This document shows positions 44,558 through 52,912 of a stretch of 64,000 bases of DNA, in pieces. The stretch's first letter is position 1. Each line of letters opens with the position of its first letter. A program made the translations under genes and the position numbers. The stretch is from Pseudohalocynthiibacter aestuariivivens (GTDB lineage Bacteria; Pseudomonadota; Alphaproteobacteria; Rhodobacterales; Rhodobacteraceae). Below the pieces are notes generated by a model. That model was not told where the DNA came from, searched no databases, and saw only the letters and a list, made by a program, of their open reading frames with translations. Location: the NCBI RefSeq assembly GCF_011040495.1, contig NZ_CP049037.1, positions 1,798,001 through 1,862,000 of the forward strand, written 5' to 3'.

Positions 44558-44638
44558 TACCGCCCGACCCCCGCCATATTTTCTGCACCTTTATCTGGCA
44601 GTTTCGCAATCGAGCGACCTGATACGAGGCCAGACACG

Positions 44639-45949
44639 ATGAATATGCAGATCACCGAAGGCGTGAAGCCACCCCCGCCGCCCACCACGCTGGACGATAT
44701 GCGCCTGCCCGTCGTCATGATGCGTGACATCCTGATCAAGACGATGTTCCGCAAGTCAATTGATATGGTCAGCGAACTGGCCAGAGCCGTCTGCTTGCCC
44801 CGAACCGTCACGCAGGAACTGGTCGACATGGCCCGTGAGCAGCGTCTGCTAGAAGCCACCGGCACAATGAGTGCCACAGCGGGTAGCGAAATGGGCTACC
44901 AGTTGACTGACATGGGCAAGGCGCGCGCGCTCGACGCCTTGCAACAATCTGAGTACTATGGCGCGATGCCGGTGCCCCTCAGCGTGTATGCCGAACAGGT
45001 GCGGCGCCAATCAATTCGCAATATCCAGATCACGCGCGAAGAGCTAACCGGTGCGATGGGCCATCTGGTACTGCCCGACAGCCTGCTGGATCACCTCGGT
45101 CCTGCAGTCAGTGCCGGTCGTTCGATTCTGATGTATGGCCCTCCGGGCAACGGTAAATCCAGCATTTCCAATGGTATCCGTGATGCTATGGGGGACAAGA
45201 TCTATGTCCCGCTTGCCATCGAATACGCAGGTCAGGTGATCACGGTATATGACCCCATCGTGCATTCACGCGCCGAGGCCGAAGAGGACGATCCCAACAG
45301 CCTGCGCCGCCGCAGGACATTTGATTCGCGCTACGTACGTTGCGAACGCCCCACGGTGATTACCGGCGGAGAACTGACGCTTGATATGCTCGATCTGGTC
45401 TACAATCCCACTGCGCGGACCTATCAGGCACCTTTGCAGCTAAAGGCGACGGGCGGCATTTTCATCGTCGACGACCTTGGCCGTCAGGTCGAGCCGCCTC
45501 AGAACCTCGTGAACCGGTGGATCGTTCCACTGGAGGAATCCAAGGATATTCTGGCGCTGCAATCGGGCGAGAAATTCGAGGTGCCGTTTGACACGCTCGC
45601 AATTTTCTCAACCAACTTTCACCCCAACAAGATTTTTGACCAAGCCGCGCTACGCCGGATCTTCTACAAGATCAAGATCGACGGGCCGAGTCAGAAGGAT
45701 TACCTGAAAATCTTTGCCATGGTCGCGCGCAAGAAACAGCTACCACTGGACGAAGCAGCACTGGTCCACCTGATCAAGAAGAAATACCCGACAATCGACA
45801 ACACCTACGCCAACTACCAGCCGGTGTTCCTGATCGACCAGATGATTTCGATTTGCCAGTTCGAGGGCATGCCCTATCAGATGACCCCCGACCTGATTGA
45901 TCGGGCATGGGCGAACATGTTCGTCAAGGACGAGGAAATCGTCAACTAG
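44639..45949 (+). CDS. Uncharacterised AAA+ ATPase at the end of the Tad locus
   Basis: 436 residues. Residues about 22-105 are predicted helical with a winged-helix-like pattern (MMRDILIKTMFRKSIDMVSELARAVCLP, then a Tyr-Gln-Leu-Thr wing region). The AAA+ core has Walker A GPPGNGKS at 167-174, Walker B GGIFIVDDLGR at 272-282, sensor 1 IFSTN at 322-326 and a likely Arg finger at 339-340. An insert with acidic and basic clusters (EAEEDDPNSLRRRR) follows the P-loop subdomain. No signal peptide or membrane helix. Its place suggests a role with pilus assembly, but no function is known to me. Confidence 0.85.
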   Translation: MNMQITEGVKPPPPPTTLDDMRLPVVMMRDILIKTMFRKSIDMVSELARAVCLPRTVTQELVDMAREQRLLEATGTMSATAGSEMGYQLTDMGKARALDALQQSEYYGAMPVPLSVYAEQVRRQSIRNIQITREELTGAMGHLVLPDSLLDHLGPAVSAGRSILMYGPPGNGKSSISNGIRDAMGDKIYVPLAIEYAGQVITVYDPIVHSRAEAEEDDPNSLRRRRTFDSRYVRCERPTVITGGELTLDMLDLVYNPTARTYQAPLQLKATGGIFIVDDLGRQVEPPQNLVNRWIVPLEESKDILALQSGEKFEVPFDTLAIFSTNFHPNKIFDQAALRRIFYKIKIDGPSQKDYLKIFAMVARKKQLPLDEAALVHLIKKKYPTIDNTYANYQPVFLIDQMISICQFEGMPYQMTPDLIDRAWANMFVKDEEIVN

Positions 45950-45969
45950 CACCATTGCGCAAGCGCACC

Positions 45970-45989
45970 CGATTTTTTGCGAAAATTCG
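45970..45989. repeat. Imperfect palindrome in the ATPase-helicase gap
   Basis: CGATTTTTTGCGAAAATTCG is a near palindrome (one T-G pair and one mismatch), 20 nt after the ATPase stop. It is similar to the perfect palindrome 50 nt further on. Confidence 0.5.
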
Positions 45990-46019
45990 CTTGCTTCGTG
46001 CTTTGGCTGCACCGGCCGG

Positions 46020-46041
46020 ACGATTTTTCGCGAAAAATCGT
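46020..46041. repeat. Perfect 22-nt palindrome before the helicase gene
   Basis: ACGATTTTTCG followed directly by its exact complement. It lies 23 nt upstream of the helicase start and is the most symmetrical member of the TTCG/CGAA palindrome set seen in this window. It could be a terminator for the ATPase gene or a protein-binding site for the helicase gene. Confidence 0.6.
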
Positions 46042-46064
46042 AGCGCGCGCGCTAGGTATTGGGC

Positions 46065-48485
46065 ATGTCTGCCCTGCCTCCCGCTTTTCTCGATTGGTTT
46101 TCCACACGCGGATGGGACATCCACCCGCATCAACGGGCAATGCTGGAGCGGTCGGATGCCTCTGCCCTGTTATTGATCGCGCCCACAGGCGGCGGTAAGA
46201 CATTGGCAGGATTTCTGCCCACGTTGATCGATCTTGCCAGTGATACACATACCGGCCTGCACACCATTTACATCTCGCCGCTCAAGGCCTTGGCTGCCGA
46301 CATCCGGCGCAATCTGACAACTCCGGTTGCTGAAATGGGCCTGCCAATACGGATCGAAGACCGCACTGGCGATACATCCCAGAGCGTCAAGCGCCGTCAG
46401 CGCGCAGACCCACCGCATATACTACTGACCACGCCAGAAAGCTTGGCCCTGCTGACCTCCTACGACGATGCGCCGCGCATTTTCAAAGGGTTGAAACGTG
46501 TGGTGGTGGACGAAATACATGCGCTGGCCGAGAGCAAGCGCGGCGATCAGTTGATGCTGGCCTTGGCCCGTCTGCAAACGCTTTGTCCCGATATGCGAAG
46601 GGTGGGGTTATCAGCAACGGTAGAAGACCCACCAGCGATTGCGCGGCTGCTTGCGCGGCACCCTGACCCCTGCGAGGTGTTACTGGCCGACCCCGGTCCC
46701 GATCCTGATATCGCGATGCTCCAGACAGACGCACCACCCCCGTGGGCGGGTGGCGGCGCAGCGCATGCGATTCCTGCGGTCATGGATCAAATCGAACGCC
46801 ACAACACGACTCTGATCTTTCATAACACGCGCGCGCAGGCTGAGATTTTCTTTCGCAACCTGTGGCTTGCTAACGATGGGAACCTGCCCATCGGCATCCA
46901 CCACGGAAGCCTTGATCGCGCGCAACGACAACGGGTCGAGGCTGCGATGCAACGCGGCGAACTGCGTGCAATCGTTTGCACCGGCAGTCTTGATCTGGGC
47001 ATTGACTGGGGCGATGTGGATCTGGTCATTCAGATTGGCGCCCCCAAAAACGTCAAGCGTCTGGTCCAGCGGATCGGGCGCGCCAACCACCGTTACAACG
47101 CGCCATCAAAGGCCCTGTTGGTGCCGGCCAACAGGTTCGAAGTGATAGAATGTCATGCGGCACTGCAAGCGGTAACAGAGCACGATCTGGACGGTGAGCC
47201 GCGCGGGGCCGGTCCATTGGATGTGTTATGTCAACAGATACTGATCACGGCCTGCGCCGGTTCGTTCGCGGCCGACGCACTCTATGCCGAAGTCATCACC
47301 GCTGGCCCATATGCGACCCTTACCCGTGCCGATTTTGAAGCCTGTCTGGATTTCTGTGCGACCGGCGGCTACGCCCTGCGCGCCTATGACAAATGGCAGC
47401 GTCTCATACAGCGTCCCTGCGGGGTGTGGCAGTTGCGCGATCCTCGCAGCGCCCGGTTGATCCGCATGAACCTCGGAACGATTCAGGATAGTGATCTTCT
47501 CAAAGTGCGCCTACGCCGCACGCGAGGTGGCAAACCGCTGGGAGAAATCGAGGAAGCGTTCGCTGCCACGCTCACCCCGGGTGATACATTTCTGATCGGT
47601 GGACATGTGGTACGCTATGAGGGTTTGCGCGAAATGACCGTCGAAGTCACCCGCGACAAGGGCCGCAAGCCAAAAATTGCAACATTCTCGGGGACCAAAT
47701 TCGCGACATCAACCCAGCTAAGTCAACGCATACTGGACATGTTCGCACAAGATGATTGGCCTGCCTTGCCCGACCACACACGCGAGTGGTTACATCTGCA
47801 ACAACAAGTGTCGCGCCTACCAGAACGTGGTAGCCTTCTAATTGAGAGCTTTCCTCATGAGGGCCGCGAATATGCCTGCATCTACGGCTTCGCCGGGCGC
47901 AATGCGCAGCAAACGCTTGGCTTGCTCTTGACCAACAGAATGGAAGCACTGGATTTAGCACCTCTCGGGTTCGTATCAACAGACTATGCAACGCTGATCT
48001 GGGGGCTGGAGCCGCTGACCGATCCCGGCCCGCTGTTTGATCCTGCCGACCTTCGCGCGGGGCTGGACGTATGGCTGATGGGAAATGCAGTGATGAAGCG
48101 CACTTTTCGGGCATCGGCCACGATCGCTGGGCTGATCAACCGCAACACGCCACAAGCCCGTAAATCAGGACGACAGGCGACGTTTTCGTCCGATATCCTT
48201 TACGACACATTGGCCAGATATGATCCGGATCACCTGCTGCTGAGGATCACCCGGAACGAGGCAATGCGTGGCTTGGTCGATTTCGGGCGCATCGAAGAAA
48301 TGATCGCACGGATCAACGGGCGGATTGACCTGCTGCGCCTACCGCGTGTCACCCCGCTGGCCGCGCCGTTGTTTCTAGAGGTCGGGCGCACACCTGTGGA
48401 AGGCGCAGGCGTTGAGCGACTTATGGAGGAAGAGACCCGGCGATTAATGCGTGCGGCAGGTTTGGATAGCTCTCAGGTTTCCTGA
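46065..48485 (+). CDS. Lhr-type DEXH helicase of the ligase-associated DNA-damage family
   Basis: 806 residues. Superfamily 2 helicase with Walker A LIAPTGGGKTLAGF, the box VVVDEIHAL, motif III GLSATVED, and C-terminal motifs VCTGSLDLGIDWGDVDLVIQIG and RLVQRIGRANHR. A long Lhr-like C-terminal half follows. This shorter Lhr class usually accompanies an ATP-dependent DNA ligase, an exonuclease and a phosphoesterase, none of which is in the window. ATG 46065 is used; no strong Shine-Dalgarno is visible. Its 3' end overlaps that of the convergent cytochrome gene by 13 nt. Confidence 0.88.
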   Translation: MSALPPAFLDWFSTRGWDIHPHQRAMLERSDASALLLIAPTGGGKTLAGFLPTLIDLASDTHTGLHTIYISPLKALAADIRRNLTTPVAEMGLPIRIEDRTGDTSQSVKRRQRADPPHILLTTPESLALLTSYDDAPRIFKGLKRVVVDEIHALAESKRGDQLMLALARLQTLCPDMRRVGLSATVEDPPAIARLLARHPDPCEVLLADPGPDPDIAMLQTDAPPPWAGGGAAHAIPAVMDQIERHNTTLIFHNTRAQAEIFFRNLWLANDGNLPIGIHHGSLDRAQRQRVEAAMQRGELRAIVCTGSLDLGIDWGDVDLVIQIGAPKNVKRLVQRIGRANHRYNAPSKALLVPANRFEVIECHAALQAVTEHDLDGEPRGAGPLDVLCQQILITACAGSFAADALYAEVITAGPYATLTRADFEACLDFCATGGYALRAYDKWQRLIQRPCGVWQLRDPRSARLIRMNLGTIQDSDLLKVRLRRTRGGKPLGEIEEAFAATLTPGDTFLIGGHVVRYEGLREMTVEVTRDKGRKPKIATFSGTKFATSTQLSQRILDMFAQDDWPALPDHTREWLHLQQQVSRLPERGSLLIESFPHEGREYACIYGFAGRNAQQTLGLLLTNRMEALDLAPLGFVSTDYATLIWGLEPLTDPGPLFDPADLRAGLDVWLMGNAVMKRTFRASATIAGLINRNTPQARKSGRQATFSSDILYDTLARYDPDHLLLRITRNEAMRGLVDFGRIEEMIARINGRIDLLRLPRVTPLAAPLFLEVGRTPVEGAGVERLMEEETRRLMRAAGLDSSQVS

Positions 48486-48871
48486 ATGCTTTCCAGATAT
48501 GCCAACAGTGCCGCCAGCGGGCGCGGTGTGGGTGTCATCACCCCGTCGCCGGTATCTACAGGCACACTCTCGCCCTGCAATAACGCTCCGAATTCCGGCA
48601 TCTGCTGGTCAGGCAATCCAGCACGATGATAACCGTCGATCACCGACAGAACGCGCGCTCGGGGAAATATTCCGGTCGGGGATAGTTGCGTCAGGTCAGC
48701 CGGCTTGGGATCCACCACAGAGGCCCATGATCCATTTCCCTTGCCCGCGGGTCCATGGCACTGGCTGCAGTACTGCGCATATAGCACCCGACCTTCGTCC
48801 GGCTCTGGCATCGACACGGACGCGCAAGCGGCCAGAAAACCAAGCATTGTCAAGTATATCAGGTATTTCAT
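48473..48871 (-). CDS. Lipoprotein cytochrome c
   Basis: 132 residues. The signal KYLIYLTMLGFLAACASV has a lipobox (LAAC), so it is membrane-anchored on the periplasmic face. One haem-binding motif, CSQCH (YCSQCHGPAGKGNG), near residue 35, with a likely Met axial ligand in QQMPEFGALL. It is a small class I-type electron carrier; its partner is unknown. AAAGGAGG precedes the ATG. The last 13 nt are shared with the convergent helicase gene. Confidence 0.88.
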   Translation of the reverse strand: MKYLIYLTMLGFLAACASVSMPEPDEGRVLYAQYCSQCHGPAGKGNGSWASVVDPKPADLTQLSPTGIFPRARVLSVIDGYHRAGLPDQQMPEFGALLQGESVPVDTGDGVMTPTPRPLAALLAYLESIQET

Positions 48872-49019
48872 AACGGGCCTCCTTTGCGCATTTTCCGGGT
48901 ATCGGAGAGCGTTCACCTTGATCTGGCGCAAAAAATAACGCTTCGCCTTGCAATTCCCTTGCGGGCCAACAGCGTCAAACGAAGTCGGCCCCCAAAGATG
49001 CGGTAAATGCAGACAGCCG

Positions 49020-50594
49020 TCAGGCCAGTTCGCCCGCCAGCGCCCGATCGATCAGCGCAATCGTTTCGTCCACGCCATAAAGCGCAATGAACCCACCAAA
49101 GCGGGGGCCCTGACTCGCGCCCAGCAACACCTCATACAGTGCTTTGAACCAATCGCGCAGTGGATCGAACCGGTCGCGGCCAACGGCGTAAACCACTGAT
49201 TGCAGCGCCTCATCCTCGACCGGGCCATCATACCCGGCCAAATCTGCGCGCAGGGCCTCCAACGCTTCGCGCTCGGCATCCGTCGGTGCGCGATACACTT
49301 TCTGCGGCTTTACAAAATCATTGTAGTACCGCAGTGCGAATCCAACAGCCCGGTCCAGATCTGGGTGGCTTTCGGCACTGGCGTCGGGTGCATATCGCTG
49401 GATGAACCCCCAAAGCTGCGCTTTTTCCTCGGCCCCTGCGACAGAGGCGAGGTTCAACAGCATCGCAAACGGCACCACCATGTTGCTGGCGGGTACGTTA
49501 TGGCCGTGGATGTGAAACACCGGGTTGTTCACACGCGCTGCCGCATCTTGTCCGGCATACGCGCGCAGTTGCTGGTGATACTCATCCACAGCCTTGGGGA
49601 TTACATCGAAATGCATCCGTTTCGCCGTCTTGGGTTTCTGGTACATGAAGTACGACAGACTTTCGGTCGAGGCATAGCTCAGCCATTCGTCGATCGAGAT
49701 ACCATTGCCTGAGGATTTGCTGATCTTCTGGCCGTTCTCATCTAGGAATAACTCGTAAGTGAAGTGTTCCGGCTTGCGGCCACCGAGGATTTCGCAAATC
49801 CGGTCATAGATCGGCGTATTCGTGCTGTGGTCCTTGCCGTACATCTCGAAATCGACATCCAGCGCGGCCCAACGCGCCCCGAAATCGGGTTTCCATTGCA
49901 GCTTCACGTTACCGCCAGTCACCGGCAACGTCATTTCGGTGCCATCTTCCGTATCAAAGGTGATCGTGCCTTCCTTGGCATCCACATGCTTCATCGGGAC
50001 GTACATCACCCGTCCCGTTTCCGGGTGGATAGGAAGAAAGATTGAATAGGTCTGCTGACGCTCTTCACGCAAGCTTTTCAGCATCACCTTCATCACGTCG
50101 TCATATCGCTCTGCTGCGCGCAACAGAATCGCATCGAATTGGCCCGAGCGATAGAATTCGGTGGCCGAGATAAACTCGTACTCGAAACCAAAGGTATCAA
50201 GAAACCGCCGCAGCATGGCATTGTTATGATCGCCAAAGCTTTGGAATTTCTCGAAAGGGTCGGGCACTGACGTGAGCGGCTTTTGCAGATGTTCTTGCAA
50301 TGCCTCGGGGTTGGGCACGTTGCCCGGCACCTTGCGCATCCCGTCCAGATCGTCAGAAAAACAAATCAGCTTAGTCGGGATATCGCTGATGATCTCGAAC
50401 GCACGGCGGATCATCGTCGTACGCGCAACCTCGCCGAATGTCCCGATATGCGGCAGGCCGCTGGGTCCATATCCGGTTTCGAACAGCACATATCCCTTTT
50501 CGGGTGGTGCCTTTTCGTACCGTTTCAACAGGCGGCGCGCTTCTTCAAAAGGCCAGGCTTTCGATTGCATCGCGGCGTCGCGCAGATCGGACAT
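49020..50594 (-). CDS. lysK: Lysine--tRNA ligase, class I
   Basis: 524 residues. A class I LysRS, the archaeal-type enzyme that replaces the usual class II LysS in alphaproteobacteria. HIGH motif is [13 protein letters not shown] loop is KISKSSGNG. The segment [18 protein letters not shown] and the C-terminal alpha-helical cage (residues 380-524) are typical. AGGAG lies 8 nt before ATG 50594. A GTG nine bases upstream is possible. Confidence 0.95.
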   Translation of the reverse strand: MSDLRDAAMQSKAWPFEEARRLLKRYEKAPPEKGYVLFETGYGPSGLPHIGTFGEVARTTMIRRAFEIISDIPTKLICFSDDLDGMRKVPGNVPNPEALQEHLQKPLTSVPDPFEKFQSFGDHNNAMLRRFLDTFGFEYEFISATEFYRSGQFDAILLRAAERYDDVMKVMLKSLREERQQTYSIFLPIHPETGRVMYVPMKHVDAKEGTITFDTEDGTEMTLPVTGGNVKLQWKPDFGARWAALDVDFEMYGKDHSTNTPIYDRICEILGGRKPEHFTYELFLDENGQKISKSSGNGISIDEWLSYASTESLSYFMYQKPKTAKRMHFDVIPKAVDEYHQQLRAYAGQDAAARVNNPVFHIHGHNVPASNMVVPFAMLLNLASVAGAEEKAQLWGFIQRYAPDASAESHPDLDRAVGFALRYYNDFVKPQKVYRAPTDAEREALEALRADLAGYDGPVEDEALQSVVYAVGRDRFDPLRDWFKALYEVLLGASQGPRFGGFIALYGVDETIALIDRALAGELA

Positions 50595-50712
50595 TGGGAA
50601 CACTCCTGATTTTCCGCGGCACTTGAGCGCGCCACAGGTCCGCTGCTACCTATTGCCGAGGCGGACCACAGTCAATAATCTCTGGCGCAACGCACCGCGC
50701 AAAGGAACCCCC

Positions 50713-51138
50713 ATGACCGAGCAGATTCAGCACCCCCTCAGCCCACAGGATTGCCTTGTGGCCGTCATGGTCGCAGTGTCAGCTTCTGACGAAAACATTC
50801 GCACCGCCGAATTGGTCAAGATTGAATCAGCCGTGAACAACCTACCGGTTTTCGCTGACTATGATCTGGACCGTATGAACAGTGCCGCACAGACCGTATT
50901 CGATCTTTTCACGGTCGAGGACGGGCTTGATGCTCTCTTTGGTCTCGTTCGCGACAACCTGCCCGAACGCCTCTTTGAAACCGCCTATGCATTGGCCTGC
51001 GATGTCGCTGCTGCGGATGGTAAGCTGGAGCATACCGAGCTGCGTTTGCTGGAGGAAATTCGGTATGAGTTGAACATCGACCGTCTGCACGCTGCGGCCA
51101 TCGAACGCGGCAGCCGGGCGCGGCACCTTACCCTCTGA
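50713..51138 (+). CDS. TerB-like (tellurite-resistance-type) protein
   Basis: 141 residues, all helical. Two acidic helix-loop segments, SASDENIRTAELVKIE and AAADGKLEHTELRLLEEI, match the TerB/DjlA N-terminal metal-binding-like repeats (COG3793-type). Cytoplasmic; function unknown, as most TerB-only proteins are not linked to tellurite. AAAGGA precedes ATG 50713. It is divergent from the lysyl-tRNA synthetase gene and 81 nt upstream of the AsnC-type gene. Confidence 0.8.
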   Translation: MTEQIQHPLSPQDCLVAVMVAVSASDENIRTAELVKIESAVNNLPVFADYDLDRMNSAAQTVFDLFTVEDGLDALFGLVRDNLPERLFETAYALACDVAAADGKLEHTELRLLEEIRYELNIDRLHAAAIERGSRARHLTL

Positions 51139-51219
51139 GCATAGATGACACATGGCGCGCACCGGTCGCCTCAGACGACGACCCACCCATGCGCCAAACA
51201 TAGATCAGGAGACACCTCA

Positions 51220-51456
51220 ATGCGTTGCGTTTTCGTCAACATCCGCTGCCGCCCCGGCACCACCTACACCGTCGCCGAAAAGATCGCCCTGCGAGAGATG
51301 CATTCCGAGCTCTACTCGACCTCCGGACCATTTGATCTGTTGCTGAAGCTGTATGTCCCAGAGGACGAAGATGTAGGCAAGTTCATCAATGATGGTTTGC
51401 AGGGTATCGACGGGATCGAGCGCACCGAAACCACTCTAACGTTCAAGGCATTCTGA
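51220..51456 (+). CDS. Stand-alone Lrp/AsnC ligand-binding (RAM) domain protein
   Basis: 78 residues. The sequence is the effector-binding half of Lrp/AsnC regulators without the DNA-binding helix-turn-helix: VFVNIRCRPGTTYTVAEKI, GPFDLLLKLYVPEDEDVGKF, INDGLQGIDGIERTETTLTF. Such domains form beta-alpha dimers and oligomers that bind amino acids. CAGGAGA precedes the start and its stop is 3 nt before the flavoprotein gene, so the two are co-translated. It may sense a substrate of that enzyme; that is inference. Confidence 0.85.
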   Translation: MRCVFVNIRCRPGTTYTVAEKIALREMHSELYSTSGPFDLLLKLYVPEDEDVGKFINDGLQGIDGIERTETTLTFKAF

Positions 51457-51459
51457 GAC

Positions 51460-52875
51460 ATGCAGACAATTGTCGACGCACTCGCATCCATCGTCGGAAC
51501 CGCCCATGTGCTGACCGGGGCGGACGCGGCACCCTACGCTGTCGACTGGGAGGAGCGTCCCCAAGGAGAACCGATTGCCGTGGCCCGACCCGGAACCACT
51601 GCCGAAGTGGCGGCGATCATGCGTCTGGCGAATGAAACGCGTACGCCCGTTGTACCGATCTCTGGCAATACCAGTCTTGCCGGGGGAACGGCGGCAAAAG
51701 GAGCGATCCTGCTGTCGATGGCACGCATGAACGCCATTCGCGACATCCATCCCTCTGCGCGTACAGCTGTGGTCGAGGCCGGCGCGATCCTGAGTAGCAT
51801 CCATGACGCAGTAGCCGAGCACGGTCTTATCTTTCCGTTGTTTTTCGGCGCGCGCGGCTCTGCTATGATTGGTGGTGCGCTGTCTACCAATGCCGGCGGG
51901 TCGAACGTCGTCCGATACGGCAATACCCGCGACTTGTGTCTGGGGATTGAGGCGGTACTGCCCACAGGCGAGGTCGTTGACCTGATGCGCAAGCTGCACA
52001 AGGACAACTCCGGCTATGACTTACGCCATCTGCTGATCGGTGCAGAAGGGACGCTGGGCGTCATAACTGCCGCCGTTCTTAAACTGCACCCTGCCCCATT
52101 GGCCCATGCGACCGCGATGCTGGCGGTCGAGAATGTGGATGATGCGCTGGGCTTGCTCAACCAATTACAGCGCAGAACGGGAGGTGCGGTACAGGCGTTC
52201 GAATACATGCCACGCGCCTATATAGATGCGCATCTGGAGCGTTTTTCGGATGCCCGCGAACCGTTCAGCGAAAGCCACGCGATCAACATCCTGCTCGAAA
52301 TCGCCACCACGCGCCCGGATGAGGCCCAGCCGGGGAACGATGGACAGACCCCGATTGCCGCGCATCTCGAGGCGGCGCTGGGCGCGCTTTTTGAGGACGG
52401 CAAATTGATTGATGCAGTGATCGCGCAAAACGAGACGCAGCGCGCCGAGATGTGGGCGCGTCGCGAGGCCGCCGCCGAGGTCTGCCGCCTGCATGACCCG
52501 ATCATCGTCAACGATATCGCGGTGCCGCTTGACCAGATGCAGACCTTGTTGGATCAGATTGCCGCAATCATCGCAGCGCATGATCCGGACGCGCTGGATA
52601 TCACCGTCGGGCATCTGGGGGATGGCAATCTGCATTTCTCTTGCTGGCCTTCGACCGAGGACACCGCTGTGCATGACGTCATCCACAGCGAAGTCGAACA
52701 GGCAACCATTGATCTGGGCGGCAGTTTTTCTGCGGAACATGGCATTGGCACACATAAACGCGACAGCATGACAAAGCACAAAAATCCCGGCGCTCTGGCC
52801 GCAATGCGGGCGATAAAGACCGCACTTGATCCCAATGGCATCCTCAACCCCGGCAAGGTATTGCCAGACGCATGA
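51460..52875 (+). CDS. FAD-linked dehydrogenase, D-lactate/2-hydroxyacid type
   Basis: 471 residues. FAD-binding segment VPISGNTSLAGGTAAKG, then NAGGSNVVRYGNTRD, the cap with VGHLGDGNLHFSCWPS and the ending SAEHGIGTHKRDSMTKH and DPNGILNPGKVLP. This matches the GlcD/Dld/LDHD group that oxidises D-2-hydroxyacids. It follows the AsnC-type gene by 3 nt, and differs from the GlcD-like gene at 13891 mainly in the cap domain. Substrate unknown. Confidence 0.87.
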   Translation: MQTIVDALASIVGTAHVLTGADAAPYAVDWEERPQGEPIAVARPGTTAEVAAIMRLANETRTPVVPISGNTSLAGGTAAKGAILLSMARMNAIRDIHPSARTAVVEAGAILSSIHDAVAEHGLIFPLFFGARGSAMIGGALSTNAGGSNVVRYGNTRDLCLGIEAVLPTGEVVDLMRKLHKDNSGYDLRHLLIGAEGTLGVITAAVLKLHPAPLAHATAMLAVENVDDALGLLNQLQRRTGGAVQAFEYMPRAYIDAHLERFSDAREPFSESHAINILLEIATTRPDEAQPGNDGQTPIAAHLEAALGALFEDGKLIDAVIAQNETQRAEMWARREAAAEVCRLHDPIIVNDIAVPLDQMQTLLDQIAAIIAAHDPDALDITVGHLGDGNLHFSCWPSTEDTAVHDVIHSEVEQATIDLGGSFSAEHGIGTHKRDSMTKHKNPGALAAMRAIKTALDPNGILNPGKVLPDA

Positions 52876-52877
52876 AA

Positions 52878-52902
52878 CGACGCGACCCTGATAGGGGCCG
52901 CG
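52878..52902. terminator. Possible short terminator between convergent flavoprotein genes
   Basis: CGCGACCC and GGGGCCGCG form an imperfect stem around TGATA, followed by CCTTTTCC. It is the only secondary structure visible in the 37-nt convergent gap. Confidence 0.3.
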
Positions 52903-52912
52903 CCTTTTCCGC

